Origin: Hyphomonadaceae bacterium
GTDB lineage: Bacteria > Pseudomonadota > Alphaproteobacteria > Caulobacterales > Hyphomonadaceae
Assembly: GCA_947478925.1 (NCBI GenBank)
Contig: CANJXY010000003.1
Span: 1-63,354, forward strand
DNA length: 63,354 nt
Direction: 5' to 3'
Position numbers and translations under genes: made by a program. The notes below the pieces were generated by a model. It searched no databases. It was not told where the DNA came from and saw only the letters and a list, made by a program, of their open reading frames with translations. Of the stretch, positions 26,505-36,230 are shown piece after piece. The stretch's first letter is position 1. Every line of letters starts with the position of its first letter.

Positions 26505-26849
26505 CTAGTGCTGCCCACCTGCGTCGGCCGCCGCCCCGACCCCGCACTGCCGGCCGATGCCCTGAGTCATCACCGCGAACTTGGTGCGCAGCTCCGGCGC
26601 CAGCTCTTCCATCCGCCCAGCGACCTCGGCCTCGGCGCCCTGCGCGCCTAGCACCACCATGTCGAACATCGGCTTGTCGAGCTTCTCCGCCGTAGCCTTG
26701 CCGAGGCACTCACACACCTCGACAGCTTCGCCGTCCGCGATGCACTGCTCGGTGATCACCTTGATGCCCTGCGCGTTCGGGCTGCACCCGGCGAGGGTCA
26801 CGGCCACGAGGGCGGCGAGACCAGCTGAACTGACGATTGTGCGCCTCAT
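26505..26849 (-). CDS. Small lipoprotein with C-x(9)-CxC motif (paralogue A)
   Basis: A 114-residue predicted lipoprotein: signal peptide with lipobox VTLAGC. The mature part has 'CIADGEAVEVCECLGKATAE' followed by an amphipathic helical region and a final Cys ('GRQCGVG'). I place the start at 26849 (MRRTIVSSAG). It lies 39 bases downstream of a second lipoprotein with the same Cys pattern, so the two look like a tandem duplication. The function is unknown; the spaced cysteines suggest periplasmic disulfides. Confidence 0.75.
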   Translation of the reverse strand: MRRTIVSSAGLAALVAVTLAGCSPNAQGIKVITEQCIADGEAVEVCECLGKATAEKLDKPMFDMVVLGAQGAEAEVAGRMEELAPELRTKFAVMTQGIGRQCGVGAAADAGGQH

Positions 26850-26888
26850 GAAGGGCGTAGACCTGTTTTGTGAGAGTGATGCAAGCAT

Positions 26889-27224
26889 CTATCCGGCAGG
26901 GGCATGGCACTCAAGTTGAGCCGAAGCGATCAGGCTTGGCTGTTTGAAAAGGTCATCGGGCGGCAATTTCCGCATGATCTCGTCCGCGGCGTCTTCCTGC
27001 CCTCTGGCCTGAAGCACCAGCGCCTGCTGAACCTCGGCGCTCACCTCACCCGACGTCACCAGCGCATCCACCTTAGCCGCCTGGCACTCGCATAGCGCTG
27101 CTTCTCCGCCGCCCTCAACGCAGGCCTTGGCCAGCGCGACGTGCGCCTCGCTCGCGGGCGGCTTGTTTTCCCCACACCCGGCCGCCAGCAGCGCCAGCGC
27201 CGCAATCGTCAAAGCAATCCGCAT
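26889..27224 (-). CDS. Small lipoprotein with C-x(9)-CxC motif (paralogue B)
   Basis: A 111-residue predicted lipoprotein starting MRIALTIAALALLAAGC (lipobox LLAAGC). The mature part contains 'CVEGGGEAALCECQAAKVDA', matching the spacing of its downstream neighbour, and one more Cys near the end ('AQLECHAP'). I place the start at 27224 instead of 27260. The pair probably shares a transcript. No known domain is recognised. Confidence 0.75.
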   Translation of the reverse strand: MRIALTIAALALLAAGCGENKPPASEAHVALAKACVEGGGEAALCECQAAKVDALVTSGEVSAEVQQALVLQARGQEDAADEIMRKLPPDDLFKQPSLIASAQLECHAPAG

Positions 27225-27375
27225 CACCACTCCATCCAAAGCCCGCCCCACACTAGGCACCCCACCCCATTCCGCAAACCCTGCAATACCATCCGTCGTT
27301 CAGACGGCGGACAGGGGGCAGGTCTAGTATGCGCGCAGCGTGCGCACGCGCCCACGCGGACCGCCACCAACTCAG

Positions 27376-27418
27376 AAAAAAACAGCCCAACACGCCTCAG
27401 CGCACCTGCCTCTGAGGC
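27376..27418 (-). terminator. Probable terminator of glpX
   Basis: On the minus strand GCCTCAG pairs perfectly with CTGAGGC across an 11-base loop, and a run of seven T residues follows 11 bases later. AGCC/GGCT pairing could extend the base towards the T-run. It starts 14 bases after the glpX stop. Confidence 0.5.
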
Positions 27419-27431
27419 TGCACGCGCATGC

Positions 27432-28385
27432 CTAGATGCGCAGAGGCGAGACAGACCGGATCGTCCGCACCACGCCATCGGCCGAAGACATCAGCATCGT
27501 GTGCGTTTCGATCGCTCCGCGCCGCCGCACTGCGCCATCCAGCAACGTGCCTTTGGTCACGCCCGTCGCCGCAAAGATCACATCGCCCGAGACCAGGTCG
27601 TCGAGATTGTAGCGCCGCCCCGCATCCTTGAGTCCGCCGCGTTGCGCCTGCAGCTTCTCGGCCTCGTTTCGAAACACGAACCGCGCCTGCATCTGTCCGC
27701 CGACACAGCGGAGTGCCGCAGCCGCCAGCACGCCCTCCGGCGCCTTGCCCTGTCCGACATACATGTCGATGCCCGTCTCCGGCATCGCGGTATTGATCGC
27801 GCCGGCCACGTCGCCGTCTGGAATCAGATTGATCCGTGCGCCTGCCTTGCGCAGGTCATTGATGATCTTCTCGTGACGCGGACGATCCAGCACGCACGCC
27901 GTGATTTCGCGCACATCGACGCCCTTCGCGCGCGCCAGCCGGATCGCATTCTCGCCGGCATCAGCATCGAGGTCGACAATGCCAGCCTCATATCCTGGAC
28001 CAATCGCCAGCTTTTCCATGTAGAGATCAGGAGCCTGCAACAGCCCGCCGCGCGGCGCCGCTGCGATTACTGCCAGCGCATTCGGCATCGCCTTCGCCGT
28101 GAGCGTCGTGCCTTCCAGCGCCTCGAGCGCAACGTCGAGTTCCAACCCGCTGCCTGTGCCAACCGCCGCACCGACATTCAGCGTGTCGCCATCGGCCTCG
28201 CCGACCACGACCTGTCCCGCAAAATCTATTCCGTTCAGCGCGGCGAACATAGCTGCGACCGACGCCTGCTCGGCCGATCTCTCATCTCCGCGCCCGACCC
28301 AGCTCTCCGCCGCTGTAGCCGCCGCGATCGTCGCGCTCGCCATTGCGTAGCCCAGCGTCGAGCAGGAAGTCGCCAGTGTACCCAT
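27432..28385 (-). CDS. glpX: Class II fructose-1,6-bisphosphatase (GlpX family) with altered metal site
   Basis: A 317-residue phosphatase-family enzyme expected to convert fructose-1,6-bisphosphate to fructose-6-phosphate in gluconeogenesis. Conserved blocks include 'TAKAMPNALAVIAAAPRGGL', 'LYMEKLAIGPGYE', 'IPDGDVAGAINTAMPETGID' and 'APEGVLAAAALRC'. Compared from memory with E. coli GlpX, two metal-ligand Asp positions are Glu ('RSAEQA' for TAD; 'ALEALEGTT' for ALDPLEGT), and the usual GEGERDEAPM block reads 'GEADGDTLNVG'. I place the start at 28385 (MGTLATSC). It often neighbours hom in alphaproteobacteria; here hom is about 5 kb away. Confidence 0.88.
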   Translation of the reverse strand: MGTLATSCSTLGYAMASATIAAATAAESWVGRGDERSAEQASVAAMFAALNGIDFAGQVVVGEADGDTLNVGAAVGTGSGLELDVALEALEGTTLTAKAMPNALAVIAAAPRGGLLQAPDLYMEKLAIGPGYEAGIVDLDADAGENAIRLARAKGVDVREITACVLDRPRHEKIINDLRKAGARINLIPDGDVAGAINTAMPETGIDMYVGQGKAPEGVLAAAALRCVGGQMQARFVFRNEAEKLQAQRGGLKDAGRRYNLDDLVSGDVIFAATGVTKGTLLDGAVRRRGAIETHTMLMSSADGVVRTIRSVSPLRI

Positions 28386-28455
28386 GGGGAATCCTGCCCT
28401 CAGCAAGCGTCCCCGATGTTTACGAGGCACGAATCGTCATGTCAGAACGCATACG

Positions 28456-28496
28456 CCCGGCGGACTCGCGACCAAAGCAAAATCGCGTCCGCCGGG
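28456..28496. repeat. Long inverted repeat upstream of glpX
   Basis: CCCGGCGGAC (28456-28465) and GTCCGCCGGG (28487-28496) are perfectly complementary, with a further GCGA/TCGC pairing inside after a bulge. It lies between the CHRD lipoprotein stop and the glpX start on the minus strand. No T-tract follows. It may be a 3'-end hairpin or a glpX leader structure. Confidence 0.5.
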
Positions 28497-28548
28497 CCAT
28501 GCTGTCATGCTGCGCCGCACTCTAGGGCGTGCGCATTTGTGCCCGTCG

Positions 28549-29010
28549 CTATTGCTTCAGGATTGTGCCGCGAATTTCCCCACCTTTGTTCGCGGCGGTG
28601 TGAACATTCACATAGTATTTGCCGGCGGCCAGATCGGCAGCCTGCGCATCGGTCAACGTCGCCGTGCCCTTGATCGGGCTGGCAGCGGACGGGAACGGCA
28701 CAACCGGCGGGCCGTTGGCGCCCTCTGCGGCCGGACCATGAATGTGCGCGGCAACCGCAGCACCGGTCAGCCCCTCGTAGGTCACATCATAGGTCAGCGT
28801 GTGCGTTGCGGGATCGTACATGAACATGCCCATGCCTTTGCCCGTCGACACAATCCCGGCGCTCGGCGCCAGCATCGCATGATAGTGGTTCATTGCTGGC
28901 ATTTTCGCCATCGCGGGCATGGCCGGCATAGCCGGAGCAGCCGGTGTCATCGCGCAACCGCCCGCCAGCATCCCGGCCATAATAGCAGAGCCAATCCAAA
29001 GCTTCCTCAT
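28549..29010 (-). CDS. CHRD-domain lipoprotein
   Basis: A 153-residue exported protein: lipobox MLAGGC, then a short Met/Pro/Ala-rich repeat (PAMPAMPAMAKMPAM), then a CHRD domain. CHRD features seen are 'TLTYDVTYEGLTGAAVAAHI', 'HGPAAEGANGPPVVPF' and the terminal 'YYVNVHTAANKGGEIRGTIL'. CHRD domains occur in chordin and many bacterial surface proteins; their bacterial role is unclear. I place the start at 29010 (MRKLWIG). Confidence 0.88.
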   Translation of the reverse strand: MRKLWIGSAIMAGMLAGGCAMTPAAPAMPAMPAMAKMPAMNHYHAMLAPSAGIVSTGKGMGMFMYDPATHTLTYDVTYEGLTGAAVAAHIHGPAAEGANGPPVVPFPSAASPIKGTATLTDAQAADLAAGKYYVNVHTAANKGGEIRGTILKQ

Positions 29011-29195
29011 GACGTCCCTCATGTGTTTGTCGGCAGATCGGGAAGCCCCCGCGCCGTGTTGCTCTATCTAGTCCGATGTCGGGGTGTTGGACAGAGCGCA
29101 TGAATTGCAATCATTTGCGATATGCCTATCAGACGTGGGTCTATGAGGCCGACGCACCTCTTGCGGCAATCCAATCGAGTGTTCAAAACGGATTC

Positions 29196-30518
29196 ATGAC
29201 AGACACACTCCGCCCGAACTCGCTCGATGCTTTCTGGATGCCGTTCACGCCGAACAAGGCGTTCAAGGCCGATCCACGCATGGTCGTGCGAGCCGACAAG
29301 ATGCACTACTACACGCCCGAGGGCCGCGCGATTCTTGATGCGACCTCCGGCCTCTGGTGCGTCGCCGCTGGGCACAACCAGCCGAAGATCGTTGAAGCGA
29401 TCCGCAAGGCTGCCGGTGAACTCGACTATGCCGGCAACTTCAACATGGGCCACCCGCTCGCGTTCGAATTCGCCAACCGCCTTACCGGTCTGCTACCAGA
29501 CAGGCTCGACCGCATCTTCTTCACCAACTCCGGATCGGAGAGCGTCGAGACTGCGCTCAAGATCGCGCTTGCTTACCAGAAGGCGCGGGGCAAGCCGGGC
29601 AAGTATCGCCTCGTCGGCCGCGAGCGCGCATACCATGGCGTCAACTTCGGCGGCATGAGCGTCGGCGGCATGACGCGCAACCGCATGAACTTCGGTCCCA
29701 TGGTCAGCGGCGTCGACCACCTGCCCCACACCCACGACATCACGCGCAATGCCTTCAGCAGGGGCCAGCCAGAGCACGGCGCTGAAATCGCCGACGTCCT
29801 AGAACGCCTCATCTATCTGCACGACGCGTCCACGATCGCCGCTGTCATCGTCGAACCCGTCGCCGGCTCCACTGGCGTTCTCGTCCCGCCCAGAGGTTAC
29901 CTCCAGCGCCTGCGTGACCTCTGCACGAAACACGACATCCTGCTGATCCTCGATGAAGTCATCACCGGCTTTGGACGGCTCGGCGCGCCCTTCGCCTCGC
30001 AGTATTTCGAAGTGAGGCCCGACATGATCACCCTGGCCAAAGCGATCAACAATGCCACGGTCCCCATGGGCGCCGTCGCCGCCAGCCGTGAGATCTACGA
30101 CACGATGCTCGCGTCCTCTGAAACGCCGATCGAGCTGTTCCACGGCTACACCATGACAGGCCACCCGCTCGCCTGCGCAGCCGGCATGGCGACCCTGGAC
30201 GTGTTCAAGGAACAGCGCCTCTTCGAACGCGCGCACGAAATCGCGCCCTATTGGGAGGATGCGCTCCATTCCCTTGGCGATGCTCGCCACGTGATCGACA
30301 TTCGCAATCTCGGCCTCATCGGCGGCATCGAACTCGAGCCACGCCCTGGTAAACCCACCGCCCGCGCGCTCGAGGCCTTCCGCGCCTGCTTCGACAAGGG
30401 CCTGCTCATCCGCGTCACCGGCGATATCATCGCCATGTCTCCGCCATTGATCGTCGAGAAGACGCACATCGACCAGATGGTCGACACAATCCGAGGCGTA
30501 TTGCAGACGCTCGAATAA
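29196..30518 (+). CDS. Class III aminotransferase, omega-amino acid:pyruvate type
   Basis: A 440-residue PLP enzyme. 'FWMPFTPNKAFKADPRMV' and 'GLWCVAAGHNQPKIVEAI' at the N-terminus, 'TNSGSESVETALKIALAYQK' (phosphate site), 'ILDEVITGFGRLG' (PLP Asp) and 'ITLAKAINNATVPMGAV' (Schiff-base Lys) match beta-alanine:pyruvate and related omega-transaminases. I choose the ATG at 29196, not the track's 29076, because the family sequence starts there. The next gene follows after 16 bases. The physiological amine donor is not determinable. Confidence 0.95.
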   Translation: MTDTLRPNSLDAFWMPFTPNKAFKADPRMVVRADKMHYYTPEGRAILDATSGLWCVAAGHNQPKIVEAIRKAAGELDYAGNFNMGHPLAFEFANRLTGLLPDRLDRIFFTNSGSESVETALKIALAYQKARGKPGKYRLVGRERAYHGVNFGGMSVGGMTRNRMNFGPMVSGVDHLPHTHDITRNAFSRGQPEHGAEIADVLERLIYLHDASTIAAVIVEPVAGSTGVLVPPRGYLQRLRDLCTKHDILLILDEVITGFGRLGAPFASQYFEVRPDMITLAKAINNATVPMGAVAASREIYDTMLASSETPIELFHGYTMTGHPLACAAGMATLDVFKEQRLFERAHEIAPYWEDALHSLGDARHVIDIRNLGLIGGIELEPRPGKPTARALEAFRACFDKGLLIRVTGDIIAMSPPLIVEKTHIDQMVDTIRGVLQTLE

Positions 30519-30534
30519 ATCACCGGGAACGACC

Positions 30535-32226
30535 GTGATCCTGACCGATATCCTGCTGATCGCAGCGCTCGCCGTTTTCGTAGTGGCCTGGTGGGCGCGC
30601 AAGACGCCTGCGCGCCGCGTCATCCTGATCGTCTCCGCTGCCCTCGCCACCATCATTGGCATCGCGGGTTATCTCACCGATCGCTGGCAGGATGCAGGCG
30701 GCGCCTTCATGGGCGCTCTTTTCCTGCTCGGCCTCGGCGGCGTCGTCCTCAAGAACCGCATCACGCGAAGGGACCGCACCGGTGGAGTCCCGTGGTTCTC
30801 CGGGATCTTCATCACCATCGGCCTGATCGCCGTGATCGCCCTGATCCGCGAATTCCCAATCAACCCGCTGCCCAGACCCTCCGGCCAATATGCCGTCGGC
30901 GTTCGTACCTTCGAAATCGACGATGCCAGCCGCCTCGGCGTGTTCGCTGCGAAGCCCAACGAACCGCGCCGCCTGCTTGTGCGCGTGTGGTATCCGGCGG
31001 GCGACGTTGCAGGCCGCGAGCCCGCTCCCTATTTCTCCGATGCCGAGGCCAAGAGCACCGCGCGGTCCCTTGGCGCCCTCGTCGGCTTCCCACCTTTCTT
31101 CACCTACATCCGCCACGTGCAGACGAACGCGTACATCAATGCACCCCTGCTTGCCGGCGCGGCGAATCTGCCGGTGGTGATCTACAGCCACGGCTACACG
31201 TCATACCTCAGTCAGAACACGGTGTTGATGGAGGAGCTCGCGAGCCACGGCTATATCGCCTACTCGATCCAGCACACGTACGACAGTGCGGAAACTGCCT
31301 TCCCGAATGGCGATGTTGCGGCGATGGATCCTGCGCTGCAGGAAGTAGCTTCGAACGAGACTGGCCGTCCCTCGCAAGCCGACGCCTTTGGCGGTGACAC
31401 CCTCGACAAGCGGATCGACGCCCTGCTCGCCTTTCAGGAGTTCGCCCTCAAGACAGGCTCCCGCATCGCCATCAAGAGCACGAAAGTGTGGATAGCGGAC
31501 CGCATTTTCCTACACGACACGCTACAGACGGCCCCGCCGGCATCCATCGCGGAGATCGCCCGCGCCGGCAATCTCGCCAGGGTCGGCGAACTCGGCATGT
31601 CCTTCGGCGGCGCTATCGCGGGTGAGCTCTGCATGTACGACACGCGCTGCGCGGTTGGCGTCAACATGGATGGTGGCAACTTCCCGTTCTCGTCCACCAA
31701 TGCCGAAGAGCCGGCGCCCTTCCTGATGTTCCACTCCGACCCGGCCAACCTCTACAAGGAGATGGACCGTCCCGTGCCCGCCACAGGCCCGCGCAGCTTC
31801 AACGAATTCTCCTATGAACGCATCGCCACAGCCGGAAGCCGCCCGGACGTCTACCGCATCTCGCTGAAGAACACGCAGCACCTCGGCATGTCCGACTCTT
31901 CGCTCTTTGTTGGAGATACTGTGAAGGCTGCGCTCTTCGGAACGGCTCCCGCCGTCACAATGATCAGCGCTCAGAACGACTTCATCCTTGGCTTCCTCGA
32001 CAAGCACCTCAAAAACGTTGCGAGTGACTATCCTGCTAAGGAACTTGCGAAGTTCAATGGCGCAGTGGTCGTCATCCCCGAAGCCGACATCGCGCCTTGG
32101 TGGAACGCCAAACCGGAAGCCGAACGCGCCGCGCTCGAAGCGAGGATCAATGCCGCCAAGCCGACCTATCCCGGCATGCCGATCTTGAACGCGGCGACGC
32201 CTGTCTTGCCTCAGATCCCAAACTAA
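30535..32226 (+). CDS. Membrane-anchored alpha/beta hydrolase, PAF-acetylhydrolase-like
   Basis: A 563-residue protein starting at GTG. Residues 1-110 contain three or four hydrophobic segments (ILLIAALAVFVVAWWA, VILIVSAALATIIGIAGYL and others). The rest is an alpha/beta hydrolase similar to plasma PAF-acetylhydrolase/dienelactone-type enzymes: 'LPVVIYSHGYTSYLSQN' (oxyanion region), 'VGELGMSFGGAIAGELCM' (Ser nucleophile) and 'LKNTQHLGMSDSS' (probable His). Topology suggests a catalytic domain outside the cytoplasm. The substrate is unknown. Confidence 0.85.
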   Translation: MILTDILLIAALAVFVVAWWARKTPARRVILIVSAALATIIGIAGYLTDRWQDAGGAFMGALFLLGLGGVVLKNRITRRDRTGGVPWFSGIFITIGLIAVIALIREFPINPLPRPSGQYAVGVRTFEIDDASRLGVFAAKPNEPRRLLVRVWYPAGDVAGREPAPYFSDAEAKSTARSLGALVGFPPFFTYIRHVQTNAYINAPLLAGAANLPVVIYSHGYTSYLSQNTVLMEELASHGYIAYSIQHTYDSAETAFPNGDVAAMDPALQEVASNETGRPSQADAFGGDTLDKRIDALLAFQEFALKTGSRIAIKSTKVWIADRIFLHDTLQTAPPASIAEIARAGNLARVGELGMSFGGAIAGELCMYDTRCAVGVNMDGGNFPFSSTNAEEPAPFLMFHSDPANLYKEMDRPVPATGPRSFNEFSYERIATAGSRPDVYRISLKNTQHLGMSDSSLFVGDTVKAALFGTAPAVTMISAQNDFILGFLDKHLKNVASDYPAKELAKFNGAVVVIPEADIAPWWNAKPEAERAALEARINAAKPTYPGMPILNAATPVLPQIPN

Positions 32227-32248
32227 CGCCCCGCCTCAACCCCGCTCG

Positions 32249-32282
32249 TCCCAACGAACGTCGCACCCAGGAACCGTTGGGA
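32249..32282. terminator. Hairpin between convergent genes
   Basis: TCCCAACG (32249-32256) and CGTTGGGA (32275-32282) form eight perfect pairs around an 18-base loop, 22 bases past the hydrolase stop. There is no T-tract, so this is a possible Rho-assisted or processing site. Confidence 0.35.
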
Positions 32283-32378
32283 GGGTGGCGCAGGCCTGGA
32301 GCTACAATCCTGAACAAAGCGCCACGTCAGCCCTCGTTCTCGATATTCGTCGAGATGAGTGGGGGGGCAGGCGTACGC

Positions 32379-33062
32379 CTACCGCACGACAAAATCGAAA
32401 TACGTCTCCGGATAGGGCTCCTCCTTCAACGTGAAGTGCCACCACTCTTCCTTCAGCGGCTTGAACCCGCAGGACAGCATCACGTCCTGCAGCATCATCC
32501 GGTGCGCCCGCGCCGACGGGCCAACCGTCTGGTCGCTCGGCCACGACACCGGATCGAACAGGTCATAGCCTGACCCCATGTCGAGCTCGGCGGCCGTGCG
32601 CGCATCAACCACCGTCAGGTCCAGCGTCGATCCACGCGAATGCCCCGACCTCTCGGCAATATAACCAAGCGCGAACAGCTGTGTCTTGTCGACGTAGGGA
32701 TACTGTTCGGCCTTGCGTTTTTGGTCGCCAAGGTCCTTCGCCCACGCGACAAAGTCCGCAACCGCGCGCGTGGGTCGGTAGCAGTCGTAGACCTTGAGCC
32801 CGAGGCCGAACTCCCGCAGCCGCTCCTGCACTTTTGCGAGCGCAGCAACAGTCTCGCGCGTCAGCAGGCAGACCGGCGCTTCGTATCCGGCAATCGGCCG
32901 CCCCACGAAATTCGCCGAGCCAGCGTACCGCATGTCGACCACGAGACCGGGAATAGCCCGCCCCGCATCGACAAAGCCCGAGCGATCCGTCTCGTCGGCC
33001 GGCTGCACGTGTGAGCATCCCGCTGCAACCAGGACTGCGACGAGGACAGCCGCGAAACGCAT
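32379..33062 (-). CDS. D-alanyl-D-alanine dipeptidase (VanX/DdpX-like) lipoprotein
   Basis: A 227-residue zinc peptidase of family M15D. The lipobox VLVAAGC marks a lipoprotein. 'DCYRPTRAVADFVAWAKDL', 'ERSGHSRGSTLDLTVVD' (SxHxxGxxxD zinc ligands) and 'LKEEWWHFTL' (catalytic Glu and third ligand) are all present. It would cleave D-Ala-D-Ala in the periplasm, in cell-wall turnover rather than vancomycin resistance, since no vanH or vanA is nearby. The start at 33062 is two bases after the hom stop, so it is co-transcribed with hom. Confidence 0.9.
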   Translation of the reverse strand: MRFAAVLVAVLVAAGCSHVQPADETDRSGFVDAGRAIPGLVVDMRYAGSANFVGRPIAGYEAPVCLLTRETVAALAKVQERLREFGLGLKVYDCYRPTRAVADFVAWAKDLGDQKRKAEQYPYVDKTQLFALGYIAERSGHSRGSTLDLTVVDARTAAELDMGSGYDLFDPVSWPSDQTVGPSARAHRMMLQDVMLSCGFKPLKEEWWHFTLKEEPYPETYFDFVVR

Positions 33063-33064
33063 CC

Positions 33065-34359
33065 TTACGCCCGCGTTTCGATACGCATCAGACGCGGTGT
33101 GTCGGCAGTAATCTTCAGCTCGGCAATCTTCGCCATCGCCCTCTCCGCCGACGCGCGTGGGCATGGATGGGTGAGGATCGCCACGGGGGCTGCTCCCGTA
33201 TCGCCAGCCGATTCCTGAATCAGCTTGTCGATCGATACGCCTGCCTCGGCCAGCTCCTCGGTCAGCGCTGCGAACATGCCCGGCTTGTCGGCCAGCTTGG
33301 CGCCGATGAAGAACGAGCCCTGGTCGGCCGCGCTGTCAACTGCCGTGATCAAGGCGGCCAGCTCGCGCGCAGGCTTTCCAAGCGGCGGCGTAGCCGGTCC
33401 TTCGAACAGGCGCGCTAGATCGCCCATCACCGCCGCAGCCGTCGGGCCCGAGCCGGCGCCTGGCCCCGTGAACGTCAGGCGGCCCACCGGCTCGCCCTCG
33501 ACCACGACAGCGTTCAGCGGTCCGTTCACCTGCGCGAGTGGGTGCTCTTTCTGCACCAGCACCGGCGCCACACGGCAGCGCACGCCCTCTTTGGCCCGGA
33601 AGGCTTCCGCCACTAGCTTGATGCGATAGTCGAACTTGTTGGCCAACGTGATGTCCATTGCATCGATCTTGTCGACGCCTTCGACCTGCACCTGATCAAA
33701 ATTCGGCTGCGCGCCGAACGCGATGGAGGCGAGGATCAGAACCTTGTGCGCGGCGTCCATGCCCGACACGTCGAGATAGGGGTCGCTCTCTGCGTAGCCG
33801 AGCCGCTGCGCTTCCTGCAGCACCGTCTCGTAGGCCGCGCCCGTCCGCAACATCTCGCTCAGGATGTAGTTGCACGTCCCGTTGAGGATGCCCGACACGC
33901 GGCTGACGATCACCCCCGACAACGAGTTCTTGACCGCACGCACGATTGGGATTGCGCCCGCCACCGCCGCCTCAAACAGCAAGTGCACGTTGTGTTTTTC
34001 AGCCAGGGAGGCAATCTCGATGCCGTGCTCGGCGATCAGCGCCTTGTTGGCGGTCACTACCGCTTTGCCGGATCGCAGGGCGGCTTCGACCGTGCGCTTG
34101 GCGGGGCCGTCCGATCCGCCGATCAGTTCGACGATCACATCGATGTCCGGCGCCAGAGCCAGCTCCATCGGGTCATCGGCCCAGCGGAACTTCGAGATGT
34201 CGACGCCACGATTGCGCGTCTTGTTACGCGCGGACACAGCCACGACTTCCAGCTTGCCCGGAATGCGCAGCTCTTCCTGCCGCTCGATCAATTTCAGCAG
34301 GCCCCCGCCCACCGTACCAAGGCCGGCTACGCCGAGCCTCAGTGTCTTTCCCGTTCCGG

Positions 34360-34363
<4 letters not shown>
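33065..34363 (-). CDS. hom: Homoserine dehydrogenase
   Basis: A 432-residue enzyme reducing aspartate semialdehyde to homoserine, the branch point to threonine and methionine. 'LGVAGLGTVGGGLLKLIE' is the NAD(P) site, 'VVTANKALIAEHG' and 'YAESDPYLDVSGMDAAHKVLILASIAFG' are catalytic-domain motifs, and a C-terminal ACT domain ('KPGMFAALTEELAEAGVSID') suggests feedback control by an amino acid. It overlaps the alaC stop by four bases (ATGA) and is followed by the dipeptidase gene, giving alaC-hom-vanX-like. Confidence 0.97.
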
Positions 34364-35607
<1,244 letters not shown>

Positions 35608-35674
35608 TGTCGGTTCACCTGTCCTGGGCCTCAGCCCGCGTGAATCACCGCGGGTGGGGCAAATCATTGTGTAA

Positions 35675-35692
35675 GGCCGTATCGATACGGCC
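35675..35692. promoter_or_regulatory. 18-bp perfect palindrome in the alaC leader
   Basis: GGCCGTATCGATACGGCC is fully self-complementary. It lies 68 bases upstream of the alaC start and 39 bases past the preceding lipoprotein stop. It could be an operator for a dimeric regulator or, as RNA, a seven-pair stem with a TCGA loop. No T-tract follows. Confidence 0.5.
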
Positions 35693-35731
35693 GCTATCGG
35701 GCAAGTTTGGCCGGAGGAGGGCTGCGACCGG

Positions 35732-36103
35732 CTACTGGCCGGGAGGCTTCGGGTCAGCGGGAGCCGCCGTCCCCTCCGCGAGGGCGCGCCATTGCGCCGC
35801 GGTAGCTCGGATCTCGTCCGGCGTGCGGACGTCTTGTTCAGGTGTGTTCCTGGCTTCCAGCGCTTCGGCGTCGGTCTTCAGCGCGTCGGCCTGGGTCTTC
35901 CATTCCTTCAGTGTGCCGTTGAAAGGCCGAACTTGCGGAACGTCTGACAGCTCCGGATAGCCTTCGCCCTTCACCTCGATCGCCTTTGCCGCAAACCATT
36001 CGGGGGCAATCTGCGACACGGCTGACTGCTGCATGATATCTGCGCAGCCCGTCGTCATCGACAGGCCAGCCAGTCCGATGAGTATCGCAAAGGGCCGAGG
36101 CAT
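35732..36103 (-). CDS. Small predicted lipoprotein
   Basis: A 123-residue protein beginning MPRPFAILIGLAGLSMTTGC, a type II signal peptide. The mature part is mostly helical and charged ('LKEWKTQADALKTDAEALEA') with a Pro-rich end (ADPKPPGQ). No domain is recognised. It is co-directional with alaC and divergent from phaC. The track's start one Met earlier is equally possible. Confidence 0.7.
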   Translation of the reverse strand: MPRPFAILIGLAGLSMTTGCADIMQQSAVSQIAPEWFAAKAIEVKGEGYPELSDVPQVRPFNGTLKEWKTQADALKTDAEALEARNTPEQDVRTPDEIRATAAQWRALAEGTAAPADPKPPGQ

Positions 36104-36230
36104 CAAAAAAATCCGGTCGACGGACGTATGGAACCCGTCATTGCGCTTGTCAGAGTTACTACCTAGGGAAAGTCAGTCGATTTGGCGAGCGGCAGTTTCA
36201 GCGCGCCGCAGGAACAAGGTCGTTGCCCGA

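Noticed and set aside
26108-26695. 195-codon plus-strand ORF
   Set aside because: It overlaps the lipoprotein gene and the regulator pseudogene on the opposite strand and ends in Arg/Pro-rich shadow sequence.
32379-33062. Vancomycin resistance locus from the VanX-like gene
   Set aside because: No vanH, vanA or two-component pair nearby; the gene is coupled to hom and is best read as a cell-wall dipeptide recycling enzyme.
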